A stretch of DNA of 64,000 nucleotides, taken from positions 1,178,001 to 1,242,000 of the forward strand of contig NZ_SODV01000001.1 in the NCBI RefSeq assembly GCF_004366355.1, written 5' to 3'. Numbering within the stretch: the stretch's first letter is position 1; the number at the start of each line of letters is the position of its first letter. Position numbers and translations under genes: made by a program. Shown here piece after piece: positions 61,528 through 64,000 of the stretch. The notes beneath the pieces are model-generated. The model did no database searches. It was not told where the DNA came from and was given only the letters and a program-made list of their open reading frames with translations. This DNA comes from Dinghuibacter silviterrae (lineage in GTDB: Bacteria; Bacteroidota; Bacteroidia; Chitinophagales; Chitinophagaceae).

Positions 61528-62913
61528 TTACCGGATGTTCCGGACGATCCCGATCTTAAAGCCGATGTCGTAGAGGTGCTCGCTGATGGGGTAGCTGCTG
61601 ATAAAGCTCGGCAGCAGTTGATAGCGGAACTGGGGACCGATCTGTAACTCGATGGGACCTTTGTCAAAACGCAGGAAGGTCTCCAGACCGAGGTTTATGT
61701 TCCAGGGGCGCATCAGGTTCGGGTACTGCACATAGTGCTCGTAGTCCTCCGACAAAATAAAAGATTTGGAGTTGAGGATATAGCTGGGCTGAAAGGTCCC
61801 GGCGACGTTCCAACTGAAGGAGCGGTTGCGGAGTAGCCGGTATTCGGCGCCTATGGGGATGGATAGTTCCACACGCTGGTTGGGGATCCATGTGGCGGCT
61901 TGGTCGGGCTGTCCCAGGCCGTTGCTAAAGGTAGAGGTCTGGGAAACCGACCGGGGCGGGATGCCGCCGGTGCCGGAGCCGCCGAGACCCACGTTGACAT
62001 CCTGGGGCGGGGTGCTGATGGCTTTGGCAGTGTAACGACTGTAATTGAATTGCAGCCCGGCCTTTAAACGGAGACGGCTGGTCAGCGAATAGAGAAGGTC
62101 GGCGCCTGCCTCGAACCCTACGGATGCTCTCTGATCTACGAGGTGGTTGATGTCGTACCCGTTGTTATCGACAACGATAAAGCCGAGGTTGGACGTCGTG
62201 GTGATGGCCGACCGGCTTTTCAGCACACGGAAGCTGATCGACGGTTCGAAATGGAACAGCCAGCTGTACCGGGAGGGGGCCTTGATGATTTTCAGGGGAC
62301 TGGAAGAAACGGCCGATGCTTTGTCGGCAATGAGCGCCCCGGCCCTCAACGGCTCGTTGGCGATCATGTGGGAAAGGGCATTGTCGGGACCGGGAGGGGC
62401 GCCGGGGCCGGGGGCCGGCGGTTCCACGGACAAGGGTACAGATTTCTCCGGAGCGGGTGCCGGGATTTCGGTTCCTGCGGTTTGCGCCAGCAGTCCAAAG
62501 GGTGACCGCGCCGAACCGGCGGTCATCCAGGCAGGGCTTTGCAACAAGTAGTCGCCGGCCGACAAGTAGGTGTTTCCCGTGAGTGAACGGGATTTCCAGG
62601 CGCGTGCAGCAGAGGTATTGGTCAAAGAGGCCACGGGGGAAGTAGACCGGCCCGTTAACGGACCGTTGGTTTTCGATGGATGGTGGACGGCGTATACTTT
62701 CGAAGGCGGATGCGGATTGTCCTGCATCAGGACGAAAACAGCGGCCAAAATCATCAATGCAAAAGTGCCTCCTCCGATGAAACGCCACTTCCTGCGGGTG
62801 TGTAAACGGTGGTAAATACTATTCCATACCCTTTCCGTCGGGTACATTTTGTACTCACCCGTTTTCTCCGTAAGCAGTTGTTCAAAATGGCCTTTTGAGA
62901 AATCCTTTTCCAT
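61528..62913 (-). CDS. Membrane protein with anti-sigma-like N-terminus and beta-barrel-like C-terminus
   Basis: This 461-residue protein has three parts. Residues 1-40 (FEQLLTEKTGEYKMYPTERVWNSIYHRLH) are cytoplasmic in style and match the short lead found beside ECF sigma factors in Bacteroidota. One membrane helix follows (about 44-63, WRFIGGGTFALMILAAVFVLM). After a Pro/Ala-rich linker (about 65-230), the C-terminal ~230 residues form alternating strands typical of the 8-10 strand OMP_b-brl family (FEPSISFRVLKSRSAI, LGLETFLRFDKG, GPQFRYQLLPSF). It may regulate the sigma factor encoded upstream while sensing the periplasm or outer membrane. Function is inferred. Confidence 0.7.
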   Translation of the reverse strand: MEKDFSKGHFEQLLTEKTGEYKMYPTERVWNSIYHRLHTRRKWRFIGGGTFALMILAAVFVLMQDNPHPPSKVYAVHHPSKTNGPLTGRSTSPVASLTNTSAARAWKSRSLTGNTYLSAGDYLLQSPAWMTAGSARSPFGLLAQTAGTEIPAPAPEKSVPLSVEPPAPGPGAPPGPDNALSHMIANEPLRAGALIADKASAVSSSPLKIIKAPSRYSWLFHFEPSISFRVLKSRSAITTTSNLGFIVVDNNGYDINHLVDQRASVGFEAGADLLYSLTSRLRLKAGLQFNYSRYTAKAISTPPQDVNVGLGGSGTGGIPPRSVSQTSTFSNGLGQPDQAATWIPNQRVELSIPIGAEYRLLRNRSFSWNVAGTFQPSYILNSKSFILSEDYEHYVQYPNLMRPWNINLGLETFLRFDKGPIELQIGPQFRYQLLPSFISSYPISEHLYDIGFKIGIVRNIR

Positions 62914-62957
62914 TGTTGTAATGGGTGTTCGATGTTGGTGAAACGGCTCGGGTTATA

Positions 62958-63551
62958 TTATTGTGCAGTCAGCCTCTTATCGGTTTTCTCACTCTTGTCA
63001 GATTTTTCAGGGGGTGCCAGGATAATCCTTTTTCGGATGAGGATGTCTTCCAGCATGGCCTTGGCCCTGGTATATTGCGACCGGCTGGTGCTCTCTTCAA
63101 TGTCCAGCATCTCTGCAATCTCTTTATGGTTGTAGCCTTCTATGGCGAACAGGTTTAATACCGTACGATATCCTATCGGCAGCATGCGGATACACTCAAT
63201 GACCTGTTTGGCCTGAATGACCGCCGGGACCGCTTCTTCTCTCACAGACAGGTGTTGTGCATACTGTATGTCGACATTCTCACTGAACTTCTTGTTCTTT
63301 TTGAGGAGGTTGATACAGGTATGGACGATGATTTTCCTTATCCACCCTTCAAGGGCCCCTTTGTGCTGAAACTGATGAATTTGCGAAAAGATCCGGATAA
63401 ACCCCTCCTGCAACATGTCTTCTGCATCTTCCCGGTTCTTGGCAAAGCGATAACAAACCGACAGCATTTTAGGACTGTAGCGATTGTAAAATTCCTGCTG
63501 GGCAGCTGCATCTTTATGCAGACAACCTTGCAAGAGGACGTCTTCCGTCAT
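62958..63551 (-). CDS. ECF-type RNA polymerase sigma factor
   Basis: This sigma-70 family protein of 197 residues starts at ATG 63551; a TTG at 63584 would add 11 residues. Region 2 (FYNRYSPKMLSVCYRFAKNREDAEDMLQEGFIRIF, about 19-53) recognises the -10 element. Region 4 (YRTVLNLFAIEGYNHKEIAEMLDIEESTSRSQYTRAK, about 135-171) holds the helix-turn-helix for the -35 element. The last 25 residues are Lys-rich. It should direct RNA polymerase to envelope or stress genes, controlled by the membrane protein encoded 44 bases downstream. Its own regulon cannot be read here. Confidence 0.92.
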   Translation of the reverse strand: MTEDVLLQGCLHKDAAAQQEFYNRYSPKMLSVCYRFAKNREDAEDMLQEGFIRIFSQIHQFQHKGALEGWIRKIIVHTCINLLKKNKKFSENVDIQYAQHLSVREEAVPAVIQAKQVIECIRMLPIGYRTVLNLFAIEGYNHKEIAEMLDIEESTSRSQYTRAKAMLEDILIRKRIILAPPEKSDKSEKTDKRLTAQ

Positions 63552-63645
63552 GCAGGTAGGTTTAATTACCCGAAATATAGACAAATATTGGCACTTATTT
63601 GCTGCGTTCGCCTCCCTTTTTTTACGGATAAAACGGGCCGAACGG

Positions 63646-64000
63646 TCAGTTCAGAAGAACCTCGCCCGTCATTTCCGGGGGGACCGGCAGACCCAGGACG
63701 TGCAAAATGCTGGGGGCTATATCGCCCAATTTGCCGCTCTTCAGGTCGTATTTGGCCGTTTTGTCTATAAAAAACAGGGGAACGAGGTTGAGCGTATGGG
63801 CCGTGTTCGGGCTGCCGTCGTCATTGACCATAAAGTCGGCATTGCCGTGATCGGCGGTAAGGAAAATGGAGTAACCATGGGCGAGCCCGGCCTTGACCAC
63901 CTGTTCGACCGATTGATCGACGGTTTCTACGGCTTTGATGGCGGCTTCCCAAACACCGGTGTGGCCAACCATGTCCGCATTGGCGAAGTTGAGGACGATA
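63646..64000 (-). CDS. gpmI: 2,3-bisphosphoglycerate-independent phosphoglycerate mutase, C-terminal part, cut by window edge
   Basis: Only the last ~117 residues are in the window; the frame is open to base 64000. NFANADMVGHTG just inside the edge and FLTADHGNADFMVNDDGSPNTAHTLNLVPLFF are hallmark GpmI segments, the latter carrying the metal-binding Asp and His. The C-terminus GDIAPSILHVLGLPVPPEMTGEVLL is typical. The enzyme interconverts 3- and 2-phosphoglycerate in glycolysis with bound Mn. The 94-base gap to the sigma factor shows no further gene. Confidence 0.95.
   Translation of the reverse strand, partial: IVLNFANADMVGHTGVWEAAIKAVETVDQSVEQVVKAGLAHGYSIFLTADHGNADFMVNDDGSPNTAHTLNLVPLFFIDKTAKYDLKSGKLGDIAPSILHVLGLPVPPEMTGEVLLN

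Overview
The window looks like chromosomal DNA from a Bacteroidota bacterium, most likely of the class Chitinophagia. The evidence is a complete gldK-gldL-gldM-gldN set (type IX secretion and gliding motor), DUF4271 next to hemD, several TAnnTTTG-type promoter boxes, scarce Shine-Dalgarno sequences, and an ECF sigma factor followed by a membrane-anchored partner of the kind common in this group. Most of the window is GC-rich, with an AT-richer stretch from about 20 to 33 kb. No transposase, integrase, phage gene or CRISPR array was found.

Region 1 (1-33.7 kb) is a large exopolysaccharide or O-antigen locus read almost entirely on the plus strand. Its first half carries several GT4 glycosyltransferases, a polymerase-like membrane protein, an AsnB-type amidotransferase, a Pgl-like block (PglA-like transferase, phosphoglycosyl transferase, sugar formyltransferase, PLP aminotransferase, 4,6-dehydratase) and a flippase. 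The middle holds the export apparatus: an SLBB-rich Wza-like protein and a Wzz-like chain-length protein without a kinase domain. The second half has a dTDP-3-amino-sugar block (two tandem cupin ketoisomerases, an acetyltransferase, an aminotransferase), a second flippase, an EpsG-type polymerase, GT4, GT8-like, GT9-like and GT11 transferases, a sedoheptulose-7-phosphate isomerase, an opposite-strand AT-rich O-acyltransferase and a CpsB-like PHP phosphatase.

Region 2 (33.7-42.1 kb) has idi, a MarR regulator whose 3' end overlaps idi, tRNA-Arg(CCG), and a minus-strand cobalamin salvage operon. A clear cobalamin riboswitch precedes btuB, followed by a DUF6580-like membrane protein, cobU, a Dph6-like PP-loop ATPase, cobT, cobS, cobC and then a marC-family gene. 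Most of these junctions overlap or nearly touch.

Region 3 (42.1-53.3 kb) is housekeeping: a TolC/adaptor pair without a permease, gpsA, a 37-residue membrane microprotein, hemW, a BamA/TamA-like protein, DUF4271, hemD and a DUF255/YyaL protein. Region 4 (53.4-58.2 kb) is the gldKLMN operon, closed by a 15-bp-stem terminator.

Region 5 (58.25-59.14 kb) is an 890-bp non-coding stretch with a consensus promoter, a perfect 26-bp inverted repeat, G-rich runs and a perfect 34-bp inverted repeat beside the 3' end of uvrC. Region 6 (59.1-64.0 kb, minus strand) holds uvrC, a lipoprotein, a transmembrane protein with an anti-sigma-like N-terminus and a beta-barrel-like C-terminus, its ECF sigma factor, and the 3' part of gpmI cut by the window edge. 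Product names come from motif recognition in the translated sequence; no database search was run.
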